Origin: Falsihalocynthiibacter sp042445055 | GTDB lineage: Bacteria > Pseudomonadota > Alphaproteobacteria > Rhodobacterales > Rhodobacteraceae | Length of the DNA stretch: 64,000 nucleotides | Assembly: GCF_042445055.1 (NCBI RefSeq) | Contig: NZ_CP170339.1 | Coordinates: forward strand, 310,001-374,000 | Direction: 5' to 3' | Shown: piece after piece, positions 18,231 to 26,692 of the stretch | Layout: each line of letters opens with the position of its first letter | How positions within the stretch are numbered: the first letter of the stretch is position 1 | Program-made: the position numbers and the translations under genes | Notes under the pieces: generated by a model | Told to the model about the DNA's origin: nothing | Seen by the model: only the letters and a program-made list of their open reading frames with translations | The model's database searches: none

Positions 18231-18821
18231 ATGTCTATTTCTAAGAAGGGTAATTTTAGCCGACGTAGTTTTATAGGTACGACCGCCGCATTCGCCGGTG
18301 GACTTGCGACCCCAGCACTTGCTCAGATCCAAGTCGAACCAGAGATCGACAGTGTTGTAAAACACAATATTTCCAGTTTTCGTTCGCTTGATTGGCGCCC
18401 GTATTTTTCCAATACACGTAATGGCGCCATTTTGGTCGATACCAAGTCACGCGCGCTTCATTATTGGTCTGAGGATCGCTCCATTTATAAGCTTTACCCG
18501 ACTTCTGTTCCGATGTCGGACGAGTTGACCCGTTTGGGCCGTACTTCGGTAATTCGCAAAGTAGAGGGGCCAAGCTGGGCGCCGACACCATCCATGAAGC
18601 GCCGCAATCCCGAATGGCCAGATTTTATCGGTCCGGGCCCTGATAATCCGATGGGCACGCATGCGCTGTATTTGTCGTGGACGTATTACCGTATTCACGG
18701 CACTCAAGACACGCGCAAGATCGGTCGCAGGTCGTCCAATGGCTGTATTGGTCTCTATAACGAACATATCGCCGTGCTGTTTGGCCTCGCCAAGAACGGA
18801 ACGCAGGTATTGCTCATCTAA
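18231..18821 (+). CDS. Tat-exported L,D-transpeptidase (YkuD family)
   Basis: 196 residues. The N-terminus has a twin-arginine signal (NFSRRSFIGTTAAFAGG, cleavage after ALA). The YkuD domain covers most of the rest, with IHGTQDTRKIGRRSSNGCIG, where the Cys is the nucleophile. It differs from the neighbour at 17006 in export route and in being soluble after cleavage. The ATG at 18231 is chosen; a GTG at 18219 adds four residues. Likely acts on peptidoglycan crosslinks. Confidence 0.87.
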   Translation: MSISKKGNFSRRSFIGTTAAFAGGLATPALAQIQVEPEIDSVVKHNISSFRSLDWRPYFSNTRNGAILVDTKSRALHYWSEDRSIYKLYPTSVPMSDELTRLGRTSVIRKVEGPSWAPTPSMKRRNPEWPDFIGPGPDNPMGTHALYLSWTYYRIHGTQDTRKIGRRSSNGCIGLYNEHIAVLFGLAKNGTQVLLI

Positions 18822-18858
18822 TCTGAGAGCACATTAACCGTCGGGACTTGGAGGAACT

Positions 18859-19194
18859 ATGGAACTCAAGCCGGGACGAAATATTGCGATCAAGGTTCCG
18901 CTCTATAAATGGGCGGAAACCGTTGAGTACTATCGGGATCGCGTTGGACTGGCTGTTACCAATGAAACATCGGAAAGCGTAGGGTTTGCCTTTGGCGAAA
19001 TGACGCTTTGGCTGGATCGGGTGGAAAAGCAGAGTCAGGTAGATGTTTGGCTTGAGTTGTTTTCCGACGATCCCGCGGCCGCACTTGAGCACCTCGAAAG
19101 CCCCAAGCGTGATGAACTTGAACCCCTAGATGGCGTTCAAGCCCATTGGACATCGGACCCAGCAGGGGTCGTGCTTCTCGTTCGAAAAGATTAG
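18859..19194 (+). CDS. VOC-superfamily (glyoxalase-like) protein
   Basis: A 111-residue protein with a beta-alpha-beta pattern typical of the VOC fold: WAETVEYYRDRVGLAV near the N-terminus, then FAFGEMTLWLDRV, and DPAGVVLLVRK at the C-terminus. No complete metal-binding triad can be assigned, so enzymatic activity is not certain. GGAGG lies upstream of the ATG. Its stop overlaps the hemH stop by 4 bp on the other strand. Confidence 0.65.
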   Translation: MELKPGRNIAIKVPLYKWAETVEYYRDRVGLAVTNETSESVGFAFGEMTLWLDRVEKQSQVDVWLELFSDDPAAALEHLESPKRDELEPLDGVQAHWTSDPAGVVLLVRKD

Positions 19195-20216
19195 CGCACC
19201 CATCCGGCAAGGTTCTCGCGCACGATTTCCGCGAGCGCTTCGATGTGGGGGGCGTCGTCATTGAGGCAGGGAATATACGTGAAGTTTTCGCCGCCCGCTT
19301 CTTCGAAGGCCTCTTTTATCTCTTCGTTGATTTCCTCAAGTGTCTCAATGCAGTCCGCCGAGAACGCAGGTGCCGCGATTGCGAGGTTCTTGTTGCCCGC
19401 TTGGGCCTGACGCGCGACTTCCTCAACGGTGTAAGGTTTTAGCCATTCTTCGGGGCCAAACTTCGATTGGAACGTCGTTAGGATACGGTCACGCTTCCAG
19501 CCAAGCGCCTCTGTCACAAGTCGCGTCGTTTTCTGGCACTGGCAGTGGTACGGGTCACCCTGCATAAGATACCGTTCGGGCATACCGTGATATGAAAGCA
19601 GCAAGATATCCGGCTCGTTTTCAATCTTTGCATAAGCATTCTTGATGGAGCCTGCGAGTGCTTCGATATACTTCGGGTGATCAAAGTAGGCGGGTACGGT
19701 GCGCGTGGCAGGTTGCCAAGCTGGTTTGGCCAGAGCCGCAAAGAACGCATCATTCGCCGTTGCAGTTGTGGCACCCGCGTATTGCGGATAGAGCGGGAAG
19801 AACAGGATTTTGTCGCATCCCGCCTCGATCATCGCGTCCACTTTGGATTGCGTCGACGGATTGCCATAACGCATACAGAAATCCACCATCACCTGATCGC
19901 CAAACATACCATGCAGACTCTCGCTAAGGGCGCTGGTTTGTTTCTTGGTGATCGTCATCAAGGGGCTTTCGCCTTCTTCGTGGTTCCAGATACTCTTGTA
20001 TGCAGCACCAGACGAGAACGGCCGTTTGGTCAGGACGAACGCTTGAAGGATCGGTTGCCATTTCCACGCAGGGTAATCAATGACGCGCTTGTCCGAAAGG
20101 AACTCCGACAGATAGCGGCGCATTGACCAGTAATCATAATTGTCGGGCGTCCCGAGGTTCGCAATAAGAACGCCGATTTTGCGCGACGGGATTTTTGGGT
20201 GATCTGCTGGCTTCAT
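19191..20216 (-). CDS. hemH: ferrochelatase
   Basis: Inserts ferrous iron into protoporphyrin IX, the last step of haem synthesis. GVLIANLGTPD opens the fold, LLLSYHGMPERYL carries the catalytic His, and PAFSADCIETLEEI the conserved Glu. With the start at 20216 (MKPADHPKIPSRKIG) the product has 341 residues, normal for the family. The start is preceded by AAGAAAG. Confidence 0.96.
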   Translation of the reverse strand: MKPADHPKIPSRKIGVLIANLGTPDNYDYWSMRRYLSEFLSDKRVIDYPAWKWQPILQAFVLTKRPFSSGAAYKSIWNHEEGESPLMTITKKQTSALSESLHGMFGDQVMVDFCMRYGNPSTQSKVDAMIEAGCDKILFFPLYPQYAGATTATANDAFFAALAKPAWQPATRTVPAYFDHPKYIEALAGSIKNAYAKIENEPDILLLSYHGMPERYLMQGDPYHCQCQKTTRLVTEALGWKRDRILTTFQSKFGPEEWLKPYTVEEVARQAQAGNKNLAIAAPAFSADCIETLEEINEEIKEAFEEAGGENFTYIPCLNDDAPHIEALAEIVRENLAGWVR

Positions 20217-20291
20217 ACGATTACTTTCTTGTGGCTCAGCCAAGGATTGTCGCTTTCGGGGGTGTGCGTCAATCAATCGGGCGTAATTGTC

Positions 20292-21131
20292 TTAGGATTT
20301 CGGGGTTTTCTCGGGGAGTTTAAGCTCGGTGGTGTTGAGCGCATCAGCAAGTCGCGCTTGTGCCGATCCAGGCCGGAGGGGTTTTTGTTGGCTTTCGTCA
20401 GGCGCCCATCCAGTCAGGAATACAAGCTCGAATGTGGCTCTAATCCGGCCTGATTCAGCCGTGAAGTGCTGTGCATAGGTGTCGTTAACCGCAGCTAGGA
20501 CAGTGCGCGATACGGGTCTCTTTAATCTTTGGGCGAGGGCGTTGGTTTCGCCCATTTCGCGCAGGTCGCGCATAAGATGTTGTGCATCACGATAGGTCAC
20601 TTTTTTGGTAACGCTATCTGCAACAGGAAGTGCAAACCCAGCCCGTTGAAGCAGCGCGCCAAGCTCGCGAATTTCGGCCATGGGTGCCACGCGCGGAGAA
20701 AGCCCGCCGGTAAGTTTCGTCTCTACTTCGGCCCAAACGGTGCGTAATTCGGACAGCGTTTGCCCGCCAAACATCGCGCCGATAAACAGCCCATCCGCCC
20801 GCAATGCGCGACGGCACTGTACCAACTGTCCGACCAGATCGTTTGCCCAATGCAGCCCCATGGCATGAATCACCAGATCATGGCTATCAACCTCAAGACT
20901 CAGAAGCTCCTGATCAGGAACAATCTTGGCGTTGGGCAGTATTTTTTCCCAGATTTGCGGAAATGCCGTGACGATCGCGGGATTTGTAAACGTTCTATTA
21001 ACCTCGTTCAGTCTCTCCTCAATCTCGTCAGCGGCCTCTTGCTGAAGGAACAGGGCATCCGTGCCACGGATACGCGCGCGATGAAACGCAAGCGCCTCTG
21101 TGTCGGTAAGTTTGGGAGGTTGGTTGGTCAT
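20292..21131 (-). CDS. NDUFAF5/BioC-like methyltransferase-fold protein
   Basis: 279 residues. The middle reads HDLVIHAMGLHWANDLVGQ then RRALRADGLFIGAMFGG, a strong match in pattern to the NDUFAF5 family, whose mitochondrial member helps assemble respiratory complex I. The usual glycine-rich SAM motif I is not visible: the expected place reads AIVTAFPQIWEK. The protein may therefore bind SAM differently or not at all. It is divergent from comF. The role in complex I assembly is inferred from the family. Confidence 0.7.
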   Translation of the reverse strand: MTNQPPKLTDTEALAFHRARIRGTDALFLQQEAADEIEERLNEVNRTFTNPAIVTAFPQIWEKILPNAKIVPDQELLSLEVDSHDLVIHAMGLHWANDLVGQLVQCRRALRADGLFIGAMFGGQTLSELRTVWAEVETKLTGGLSPRVAPMAEIRELGALLQRAGFALPVADSVTKKVTYRDAQHLMRDLREMGETNALAQRLKRPVSRTVLAAVNDTYAQHFTAESGRIRATFELVFLTGWAPDESQQKPLRPGSAQARLADALNTTELKLPEKTPKS

Positions 21132-21174
21132 TTGGCTTCCTTTGTTGGGGGCAATTTAGAAAGGTTTTGACAGA

Positions 21175-21903
21175 ATGCAAAGTGCTCTGAGGTTGATCTA
21201 CCCAACGCAATGCATAACCTGCGGTGATCGCGTCGACGCTTCTGGGGCGCTGTGCGGGGCATGTTGGCGCGATACGCCCTTCATAAGTGGAACAGTTTGC
21301 GATTGTTGCGGTGCGCCATTGCTGGGCGAAGATGATGCGCAGGATGTGCGATGTGACGCATGCCGCAAATATCCCCCCGTATGGGGCAGGGGCCGCGCGG
21401 CATTTCTCTACGAGGACAACGCCCGCAATATTGTGCTGGGTTTCAAGCATGGTGATCGCCAAGAATATGCGATCCCTGCGGGCCGATGGATGGCGCGTGC
21501 TGCTGAGGAGCTGGTAGAGGACGACACCATCGTTGCGCCCGTTCCCCTGCATTGGTCACGGTTTCTGAAACGTCGCTATAATCAATCGGCCTTGCTTTCG
21601 GCGCAGGTGGCTAAGGTCTTGGGGCTTGAGCATTGTCCCGACCTATTGCGGCGTGTTCGCAAGACACGAAGCCTTGACGGGCTAGGTCCACAACAGCGTT
21701 CTGCTACGGTTTCGGGAGCGATTGCTGTTCACCCCAAGCGGAGGCACCTGCTTGAGGATAGGCCAGTCTTGCTTGTGGATGATGTGCTGACCACCGGAGC
21801 GACACTAAATTCAGCGGCCGAGGCGTGTTTTTCATCACGTGCCTGCGACGTAAATGTAATAACACTAGCGCGCGTTGCACATGATGACTATCTGACCTTA
21901 TAG
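21175..21903 (+). CDS. ComF-family phosphoribosyltransferase-like protein
   Basis: 242 residues. The N-terminus has paired cysteines (CITCGDRV, CGACW, CDCCGAPL, CDACRK) likely to bind zinc, as in ComF. The C-terminus has a type I phosphoribosyltransferase fold with the PRPP loop VLLVDDVLTTGATL. ComF supports DNA uptake in competent bacteria; many species keep it for unclear reasons. It leads a tight run with grxC, a nitrilase and marR. Confidence 0.88.
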   Translation: MQSALRLIYPTQCITCGDRVDASGALCGACWRDTPFISGTVCDCCGAPLLGEDDAQDVRCDACRKYPPVWGRGRAAFLYEDNARNIVLGFKHGDRQEYAIPAGRWMARAAEELVEDDTIVAPVPLHWSRFLKRRYNQSALLSAQVAKVLGLEHCPDLLRRVRKTRSLDGLGPQQRSATVSGAIAVHPKRRHLLEDRPVLLVDDVLTTGATLNSAAEACFSSRACDVNVITLARVAHDDYLTL

Positions 21904-21925
21904 TTCGCTCAGATAGGGGAATAAT

Positions 21926-22183
21926 ATGCAAACCGTAGAGCTTTATACCACCCAAACTTGCGGGTTCTGTCACGCAGCAAAACGCCTGCTTTCAAGTAAG
22001 GCTGTGACCTTCGTTGAATTCGACGTTTCGCGTGATCCGACCAAGCGCCAAGAGATGATGCAGCGCGCCAAAGGTGGCCGTACAGTGCCACAAATTTTCA
22101 TCGGCGATACGCATGTTGGCGGTTGTGATGATCTCTATGCGCTTGAAGAGCGTGGCAAACTTGACGCTTTGTTGGCGGGATAG
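21926..22183 (+). CDS. grxC: glutaredoxin 3
   Basis: An 85-residue dithiol glutaredoxin. The active site is CGFCH, a variant of CPYC with Gly and Phe between the cysteines. GGRTVPQIFIGDTHVGGCDD holds the cis-Pro loop and glutathione site. It reduces disulfides and protein-glutathione adducts in the cytoplasm. The next gene begins directly after its TAG. Confidence 0.93.
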   Translation: MQTVELYTTQTCGFCHAAKRLLSSKAVTFVEFDVSRDPTKRQEMMQRAKGGRTVPQIFIGDTHVGGCDDLYALEERGKLDALLAG

Positions 22184-23005
22184 ATGCGGGTTGCTCTCTG
22201 TCAGTTAAACTCCAGCGACACACCTAAGGCGAACTTGCCGAAGACGGTTGCACAGGTCCGCGAGGCGGTGGCGGAGGGAGCGGAGTTTATTCTGACGCCC
22301 GAGGTCACGAACTGTGTTTCCAACTCGCGCGCGCACCAGAATGCCGTCCTTCAAACCGAGGATGAGGACATAACCCTTGCGGCCCTTCGCCAAGAGGCGC
22401 GGCGGGCGGGTGTTTGGATTTTGATTGGCTCGATTGGAATAAAAATCCCCAATGAAGAGAGGTTCGCGAACCGTTCGTTCCTGATTGATCCGAAGGGTGA
22501 TATCGCGGCGCGTTACGACAAAATCCACATGTTCGATGTCGAGATATCGCCCACCGAAACATACAAAGAGAGCGCAGGTTACAAACCGGGAGAGGAACTT
22601 GTCGTTGCCGAAACGTCGTTTGGCGGGGTTGGTATGGCGATCTGTTATGATGTTCGTTTTCCACAGTTGCATCGTGGGTTGGCAAAAGCGGGCGCCAAAA
22701 TCATCACACAACCCGCAGCATTCTCATCGGTTTCGGGTGCTGCGCATTGGCACGTATTGCTAAGGGCGCGCGCGATCGAAACGGGATGTTTTGTAATTGC
22801 TCCTGCGCAATGTGGTGATCACGCGCAATCGGATGGCTCGCAACGCAAGACCTATGGGCATTCGCTTGTTGTGTCCCCGTGGGGAGAGGTTCTTGTGGAT
22901 GCGGGGACGGATGCTGGTGTGACCCTTGTAGATATTGACCTTAACGAAGTTGACACAGCGCGGCGCAAAATACCCTCGCTAAATAATGACCGAGCGTTTA
23001 AATAA
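22184..23005 (+). CDS. carbon-nitrogen hydrolase (Nit-like amidase)
   Basis: A 273-residue nitrilase-superfamily protein with the Glu-Lys-Cys triad visible in ILTPEVTN, YDKIHMFDVE and MAICYDVRFPQ. The pattern is that of Nit1/Nit2, which hydrolyse deaminated glutathione or omega-amides. Placement directly behind a glutaredoxin gene supports a glutathione-repair role. Its start follows the grxC stop without a gap, and marR begins inside its last codons. Confidence 0.85.
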   Translation: MRVALCQLNSSDTPKANLPKTVAQVREAVAEGAEFILTPEVTNCVSNSRAHQNAVLQTEDEDITLAALRQEARRAGVWILIGSIGIKIPNEERFANRSFLIDPKGDIAARYDKIHMFDVEISPTETYKESAGYKPGEELVVAETSFGGVGMAICYDVRFPQLHRGLAKAGAKIITQPAAFSSVSGAAHWHVLLRARAIETGCFVIAPAQCGDHAQSDGSQRKTYGHSLVVSPWGEVLVDAGTDAGVTLVDIDLNEVDTARRKIPSLNNDRAFK

Positions 23006-23453
23006 CGATATGACCGATCAGAATAATTCCTTGGCTATATCGCTCTTTAGCGAAATTTTTATGACCGATCAGCTCGCGCGGAGTCGGCTCTCCAAGGTTT
23101 TGCCCAAGGGTATGGAGCTTTCACATTTTACGGTGCTCAATCACCTGTCGCATGTGAACGGCGAGCGCTCGCCGGCGCAATTGGCACGTTCGTTTTCCGT
23201 AACGCGCGGCGCGATGAGTAACACGCTTAGTAAGCTAGAGGCAGCGGGTCATGTGCATATTCGTCCCGACTGGGACGATGCGCGGCGCAAATTCGTGGCG
23301 ATAAGCCCTTCTGGAAAACGGGCCTGCGAAGCGGCACTCACGGCGATTTCCCCGTCAGTGGCGGTTCTGGTATCGGAGCTGGGCGTAGATAAAGTTCGCG
23401 CAGTTCTTCCGATCCTGCGCGAATTGCGGGTGCGTTTGAGCGAAGAGCCTTAA
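22986..23453 (+). CDS. MarR-family transcriptional regulator
   Basis: A 155-residue winged-helix repressor. The recognition helix region SPAQLARSFSVTRGAMSNTL and the wing PDWDDARRKFVAIS are typical of MarR. It overlaps the nitrilase gene by 20 bp; a start at ATG 23010 would remove the overlap. It may control the comF-grxC-nit run or a distant target. No ligand can be inferred. Confidence 0.85.
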   Translation: MTERLNNDMTDQNNSLAISLFSEIFMTDQLARSRLSKVLPKGMELSHFTVLNHLSHVNGERSPAQLARSFSVTRGAMSNTLSKLEAAGHVHIRPDWDDARRKFVAISPSGKRACEAALTAISPSVAVLVSELGVDKVRAVLPILRELRVRLSEEP

Positions 23454-24196
23454 GCTGGTTTAACGCTCGCGGTCACATAGTTGACCGAAAGATCCTTGTC
23501 CGAGAGCGACCAAGACCAAAGCAGCGGATTAAACACGAACCCTTTGCGATCAACGGGCTTAAGCCCCGCGCCTTCAATTAGGCCATAAAGCTCGTCCGGA
23601 GTGATGAAGTTGTTGTATTCATGCGTTCCCTTAGGCAGCCAGCGCATTACATGCTCCGCACCGACAATCGCCATCATAAAGCTCTTGGGATTGCGGTTGA
23701 TTGTTGAACAAAGCATCAATCCGTTTGGCTTAAGTAGGGTCTGGCACGCGGTCAGGAATCCTTGCGGGTCTGCGACATGCTCGACAACTTCCATATTGAG
23801 GATAACGTCAAACCGCTCACCCGCTTCGGCAATCGCTTCTGCGGTGGTGTTGCGATAGTCAATCTCAAGCCCTTGGGACTCTGCGTGAATTTGAGCAACA
23901 GGAATATTGCCAGCGGCGGCATCCGCACCCACAACATTCGCGCCCAAACGCGCCATTGGCTCTGACAACAGGCCGCCACCGCACCCGATATCAAGGATGC
24001 TTAGCCCCTCGAAAGGGCGATCTTTGGTAAGGTCACGATCATATTCCGCCGCGATCTGGCTGGTGATATAATCCAGACGGCAGGGGTTGAGCATATGAAG
24101 CGGTTTGAATTTGCCGTTCGGATCCCACCATTCGGCGGCCATAGCCTCAAACTTTGCGACTTCGCTTGGGTCGATGGTATTCGTGCCAGTTTCCAT
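23450..24196 (-). CDS. ubiG: bifunctional ubiquinone O-methyltransferase UbiG
   Basis: A 248-residue SAM enzyme that carries out both O-methylations of ubiquinone synthesis. FEAMAAEWWDPNGKFKPLHM and NPCRLDYI are diagnostic of UbiG, motif I is ILDIGCGGGLLSEPM, and DVILNMEVVEHV follows. The stop overlaps the marR stop convergently. It is divergent from pip. Confidence 0.96.
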   Translation of the reverse strand: METGTNTIDPSEVAKFEAMAAEWWDPNGKFKPLHMLNPCRLDYITSQIAAEYDRDLTKDRPFEGLSILDIGCGGGLLSEPMARLGANVVGADAAAGNIPVAQIHAESQGLEIDYRNTTAEAIAEAGERFDVILNMEVVEHVADPQGFLTACQTLLKPNGLMLCSTINRNPKSFMMAIVGAEHVMRWLPKGTHEYNNFITPDELYGLIEGAGLKPVDRKGFVFNPLLWSWSLSDKDLSVNYVTASVKPA

Positions 24197-24249
24197 AGGT
24201 CTCTCCGAATTTTCGTGCGATTTGCCATGTGCAACGTGCTAACTGCAAC

Positions 24250-24255
24250 TATATA
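24250..24255 (+). promoter_or_regulatory. -10 element suggesting a leaderless pip transcript
   Basis: TATATA ends 8 bases before the pip ATG at 24264, and no Shine-Dalgarno precedes that ATG. The start of transcription would fall on or next to the start codon. The -35 is not clear. Confidence 0.3.
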
Positions 24256-24263
24256 GTCATACT

Positions 24264-25253
24264 ATGGATAGAATCTCAGGCCAAAACAGCGCATCTGACT
24301 ATCTCTTTGCGCCGATCGAACCCTTCCATCGCCAAATGATGGACGTTGGGGGCGGTCATAGCATCTATGTCGAGCAATGCGGCAACCCAGTTGGGGTACC
24401 TGTTGTTGTTCTTCATGGTGGACCGGGGGGCGGGTGCTCTCCGATGATGCGGCGGTTTTTTGATCCTTCTGTCTATCGGATCATTCTGTTCGATCAGCGC
24501 GGCTGTGGGCGTTCGCGACCTTTCGCCAGCATCGAGAATAACACCACTTGGGATCTGGTTAGTGATATCGAGCACATCAGAACCGAACTGGGAATTTCGC
24601 GTTGGATCGTTTTTGGCGGAAGTTGGGGCGCAACGCTGGCGTTGCTTTATGCCCAATCCCATCCTGAAAGTGCGGCGTATCTGGTTTTGCGGGGGGTGTT
24701 CCTCTCGACCCAGCGTGAGCTTGACTGGTTTTACGGCGGAGGGGCGGCGCGCTTTTATCCCGAGGTTTGGGATGAATTTGAACGCATTGTACCAGAGGAC
24801 GAGCGTCACGATATGATTGCCGCTTATCATCGACGGTTATTTGGCGATGACCTTGCCGTTCAGACCAAATTCGCACAAGCGTGGGCCGCATGGGAAAATG
24901 CCTTGGCTTCGGTGCGTTCGAATGGCCCATCGGGAGTTCCGCCTGCGAATTATGCGCGGGCGTTCTCGCGGCTTGAGAACCACTATTTTACCAACAAAGG
25001 TTTCCTTGAGGTCGACGGTCAGATTGAGCGTGATCTCTATAAGATCGGGCATATCGGCGTGTCGATTGTTCAGGGCCGTCAAGATATGGTGTGTCCACCT
25101 GAATCTGCACAACGAATTGCCGCTAAATTGCCAAAATGTGAACTTATGATGATCGCTATGGCTGGTCATGCAATGTCTGAACCAGAAATTACACGCTCAT
25201 TGACGGGCATAATGAAGCGTCTCGCACCACAAAAGGTGGCGCTGGGCGTATAG
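24264..25253 (+). CDS. pip: prolyl aminopeptidase (proline iminopeptidase)
   Basis: A 329-residue alpha/beta hydrolase that removes N-terminal proline from peptides. GGPGGGCSPMMRRFFDP forms the oxyanion region, FDQRGCGRSRP follows, and the nucleophile is Ser in FGGSWGATLAL. The catalytic His lies in AMAGHAMSEP, where the usual GGHS-type motif is changed. Size fits the S33 family. No ribosome-binding site is evident. Confidence 0.92.
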   Translation: MDRISGQNSASDYLFAPIEPFHRQMMDVGGGHSIYVEQCGNPVGVPVVVLHGGPGGGCSPMMRRFFDPSVYRIILFDQRGCGRSRPFASIENNTTWDLVSDIEHIRTELGISRWIVFGGSWGATLALLYAQSHPESAAYLVLRGVFLSTQRELDWFYGGGAARFYPEVWDEFERIVPEDERHDMIAAYHRRLFGDDLAVQTKFAQAWAAWENALASVRSNGPSGVPPANYARAFSRLENHYFTNKGFLEVDGQIERDLYKIGHIGVSIVQGRQDMVCPPESAQRIAAKLPKCELMMIAMAGHAMSEPEITRSLTGIMKRLAPQKVALGV

Positions 25254-25328
25254 AGTACATAACGAGATACCGAGTAACCGAATATTAAAGTTGTATTTGT
25301 TAAAGAGTATTAAAGCAGGAGTATGAGT

Positions 25329-25952
25329 ATGGCGGCTGGCGCTGGTTTTTGGAATCTTATGGCGAAAAATTACGCCAAGTCCGCGATTGCAGATGAGCAA
25401 AGCTATCAAACCAAACTAGACAAGACCCGGTCGTATTTTCGGCCGGATATGGATGTGCTTGAGCTTGGTTGTGGTACCGGTTCGACAGCGATTATTCACG
25501 CGCCTTATGTGAAATCCTATGAAGGAGTCGATTTCTCGAACAAGATGCTGGGATTCGCCCAGCAAAAGTTAGAGGATTCTAAACTTCAGAACATGCTTTT
25601 TACCTGTCAGCCAGTTAAAGAAGTGAAGCGCGCGCCCAACTCTATTGATATGGTTCTTGCCATGAGCATTCTTCATTTGCTGCCCGACTATCGTGAAGTG
25701 ACGGCGAATGTATACTCTATGCTCAAACCAGGTGGGATGTTCATTTCGAGCACGGCTTGCGTTCGGGATATGGGCGGCGTTTTCAAGTACTTCGTGCAGG
25801 CGGGTTCAAAGATCGGGATCATGCCGCCGGTTCAAAACTTCACCAGAGACGAGCTTGAGCAGGTTATCACCGAGGCGGGCTTTGTGTTCGAAGATGTCTG
25901 GCAACCACGCCGCGATGCCGCCGTGTTTATCGCCGCGCGAAAGCCGGCATAG
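25329..25952 (+). CDS. class I SAM-dependent methyltransferase
   Basis: A 207-residue methyltransferase with motif I VLELGCGTGSTAI, VDFSNKML as the acidic post-I residue region, and MSILHLLPDY. The substrate is unknown. The second of two nearby ATGs (25329) is preferred because GGAG then lies 7 bases upstream. Similar proteins in proteobacteria are annotated only as methyltransferases. It precedes the rimP operon promoter. Confidence 0.8.
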   Translation: MAAGAGFWNLMAKNYAKSAIADEQSYQTKLDKTRSYFRPDMDVLELGCGTGSTAIIHAPYVKSYEGVDFSNKMLGFAQQKLEDSKLQNMLFTCQPVKEVKRAPNSIDMVLAMSILHLLPDYREVTANVYSMLKPGGMFISSTACVRDMGGVFKYFVQAGSKIGIMPPVQNFTRDELEQVITEAGFVFEDVWQPRRDAAVFIAARKPA

Positions 25953-25985
25953 CCCCTAGGTTTTCTTGGGTTTGCAATGTACCCC

Positions 25986-26014
25986 TTGCAGACTCAGGCA
26001 AACCTGCGTATATC
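25986..26014 (+). promoter_or_regulatory. promoter of the rimP-nusA-infB operon
   Basis: TTGCAG (25986-25991), 17 bases, TATATC (26009-26014). A start near 26021 would give a leader of about 95 bases that contains an intrinsic terminator before rimP. Motif match with ideal spacing. Confidence 0.5.
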
Positions 26015-26067
26015 CCCTCTCAACAGCGGCGCGCTGGGGTCCACTCCCAACGCCCACCGAACTTCAC

Positions 26068-26092
26068 AACGGGCCGCGCAGCCCGTTTTTTT
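26068..26092 (+). terminator. intrinsic terminator in the rimP leader (attenuator candidate)
   Basis: AACGGGC and GCCCGTT pair as a perfect 7-bp stem with a 6-base loop, followed by seven T. It lies between the promoter at 25986 and the rimP start at 26116, so it would stop most transcripts before the operon unless read through. A rimP-leader attenuator is described in related alphaproteobacteria. A small hairpin (CAGCG/CGCTG, 26024-26036) precedes it. Confidence 0.7.
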
Positions 26093-26115
26093 GTGTTTAT
26101 ATCTAGGAGTCATCT

Positions 26116-26691
26116 TTGTCTGATCTTGTTGCAAGCTCCGCGATTGATCGCCGTCTCGCCAATCTGGTTCAGCCCGTCGTTGAAGACTTGGGCTATGAGC
26201 TTGTGCGTGTACGTCTGATGGGTGGCGAAGAGAAAGCGCTGCAAATCATGGCGCAAAAGCCAGATGGCAGTATGGAAGTGGATGATTGTGCGAAAGTATC
26301 TACCGAGGTTTCGGCGATACTGGACGTTGAGGATCCGATTGAAGGGAACTATGCACTTGAAGTGTCTAGCCCCGGAATTGACCGTCCTTTGACCCGCATG
26401 AAGGATTTCGACCTTTGGCACGGATATGAAGCCAAGCTTGAAGTGGCAGAGGCCATCGACGGCCGTCGCCGCTTTAAGGGTGTGCTGGCAGGGACCACCG
26501 ATGACGAAGTGTTGATTACGGTCACCGAGGGCACGATTGGCCTTAAGTTTGACTGGCTGGCAGAGGCCAAGCTTGTTCTGACCGACGAGTTGATCAAGGA
26601 GATGCTCAAGCAACGCAAAGCGGCTGGCATCGTGAACGAAGACGATTTTGACGAGATTGAAACTGAAACTGACGTTTCCAAGGAGCAATAA
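26116..26691 (+). CDS. rimP: ribosome maturation factor RimP
   Basis: A 191-residue protein needed for 30S subunit maturation. The N-terminal domain includes LVQPVVEDLGYELVRVRL, then DDCAKVSTEVSAILD and LEVSSPGIDRPLTR, all typical. The start is TTG at 26116, with AGGAG 7 bases upstream and no better ATG; the rare start may limit expression. The acidic C-terminal tail is longer than in E. coli. nusA follows one base after its stop. Confidence 0.94.
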   Translation: MSDLVASSAIDRRLANLVQPVVEDLGYELVRVRLMGGEEKALQIMAQKPDGSMEVDDCAKVSTEVSAILDVEDPIEGNYALEVSSPGIDRPLTRMKDFDLWHGYEAKLEVAEAIDGRRRFKGVLAGTTDDEVLITVTEGTIGLKFDWLAEAKLVLTDELIKEMLKQRKAAGIVNEDDFDEIETETDVSKEQ

Positions 26692-26692
26692 C

